Assembly (NCBI GenBank): GCA_016296675.1
Contig: JAEDIV010000068.1
Coordinates: 1 to 13,478, forward strand
DNA from: Clostridia bacterium
Lineage (GTDB): Bacteria > Bacillota > Clostridia > Christensenellales > Aristaeellaceae
DNA: 13,478 bases
Direction: 5' to 3'
Shown: piece after piece, positions 13,363-13,478 of the stretch
Layout: each line of letters begins with the position of its first letter
Numbering within the stretch: the stretch's first letter is position 1
Translations under genes and position numbers: made by a program
Notes under the pieces: model-generated
The model's database searches: none
Told to the model about the DNA's origin: nothing
The model's input: only the letters and a program-made list of their open reading frames with translations

Positions 13363-13391
13363 TTGACAAAAGTGTTTCTCTCGGTTATAAT
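13363..13391 (+). promoter_or_regulatory. Consensus promoter of tRNA-Val
   Basis: TTGACA (13363-13368) and TATAAT (13386-13391), both perfect, are separated by exactly 17 nt. The predicted start near 13398 leaves only about 7 nt of 5' leader before the tRNA. An A-rich stretch lies upstream (13341-13350). Confidence 0.93.
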
Positions 13392-13404
13392 ATATCTTGC
13401 GCTT

Positions 13405-13478
13405 GGGGTTATAGCTCAGTTGGTCAGAGCGTTACGTTGACATCGTAAAGGTCGATGGTTCGAGCCCATTTAACCCCA
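13405..13478 (+). tRNA. tRNA-Val (anticodon GAC)
   Basis: The 74-nt cloverleaf is complete. The acceptor is GGGGTTA/TAACCCC with discriminator A, the D stem GCTC/GAGC, and the anticodon stem TTACG/CGTAA. The loop TTGACAT gives anticodon GAC. The variable loop is AGGTC, and the T arm is GATGG-TTCGAGC-CCATT with one G-T pair. GAC reads GUC and GUU valine codons. The window ends at the discriminator base, so whether CCA is encoded and whether more tRNAs follow cannot be seen. Confidence 0.95.

Noticed and set aside
13261..13478. An attachment site or integrated element at tRNA-Val
   Set aside because: tRNA genes are common integration sites, but no integrase is present and no duplicate of the tRNA 3' end was seen elsewhere in the window.

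Overview
The window looks like the chromosome of a low- to mid-GC Gram-positive anaerobe of the Bacillota (class Clostridia, possibly a gut lineage; the genus cannot be read from this sequence). Support for this comes from AGGAGG-type ribosome binding sites before nearly every gene, the zinc-ribbon (type Z) S14, an adenylate kinase with a four-cysteine LID, and a KOW-domain L14e-like gene between map and infA.

Region 1 (1-7380, all +) is the spc ribosomal operon: rplN (5' cut by the window edge), rplX, rplE, rpsN, rpsH, rplF, rplR, rpsE, rpmD, rplO, secY, adk, map, a KOW-domain gene, infA and rpmJ. Gaps are 1-29 nt or short overlaps, with no internal terminator seen. L24, S14, L36 and adenylate kinase all keep their zinc cysteines. 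infA starts with TTG. The operon stops after rpmJ at a strong, symmetric hairpin. The usual continuation (rpsM, rpsK, rpsD, rpoA, rplQ) is not here.

Region 2 (7380-13250) is accessory in character. A minus-strand histidine phosphatase diverges from a two-gene plus-strand unit made of a polyprenyl-phosphate sugar-1-phosphate transferase and a GT2 glycosyltransferase. These converge on two minus-strand genes, a sugar-phosphate nucleotidyltransferase and a cytoplasmic-type S1 sulfatase, each with its own promoter. The set suggests a small surface-glycan function (sugar activation, loading onto undecaprenyl phosphate, one extension step), but no flippase, polymerase or other sugar gene is present. 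The linkage is therefore inference.

The gap between the two converging units (10632-10833) is filled by at least five successive hairpins. The two outermost are near-identical, lie in inverted orientation, and carry outward-facing T tracts. This is either a double terminator or a small MITE-like element, and it is the least explained structure in the window. A perfect 16-bp palindrome sits on the nucleotidyltransferase promoter.

Region 3 (13250-13478) carries a consensus sigma-A promoter preceded by an 11-bp direct repeat, then tRNA-Val(GAC), which ends exactly at the window edge.

I did not find a clear new defence or mobile system. The most useful leads are the hairpin array, the operator-like palindrome and the broken spc/alpha synteny.
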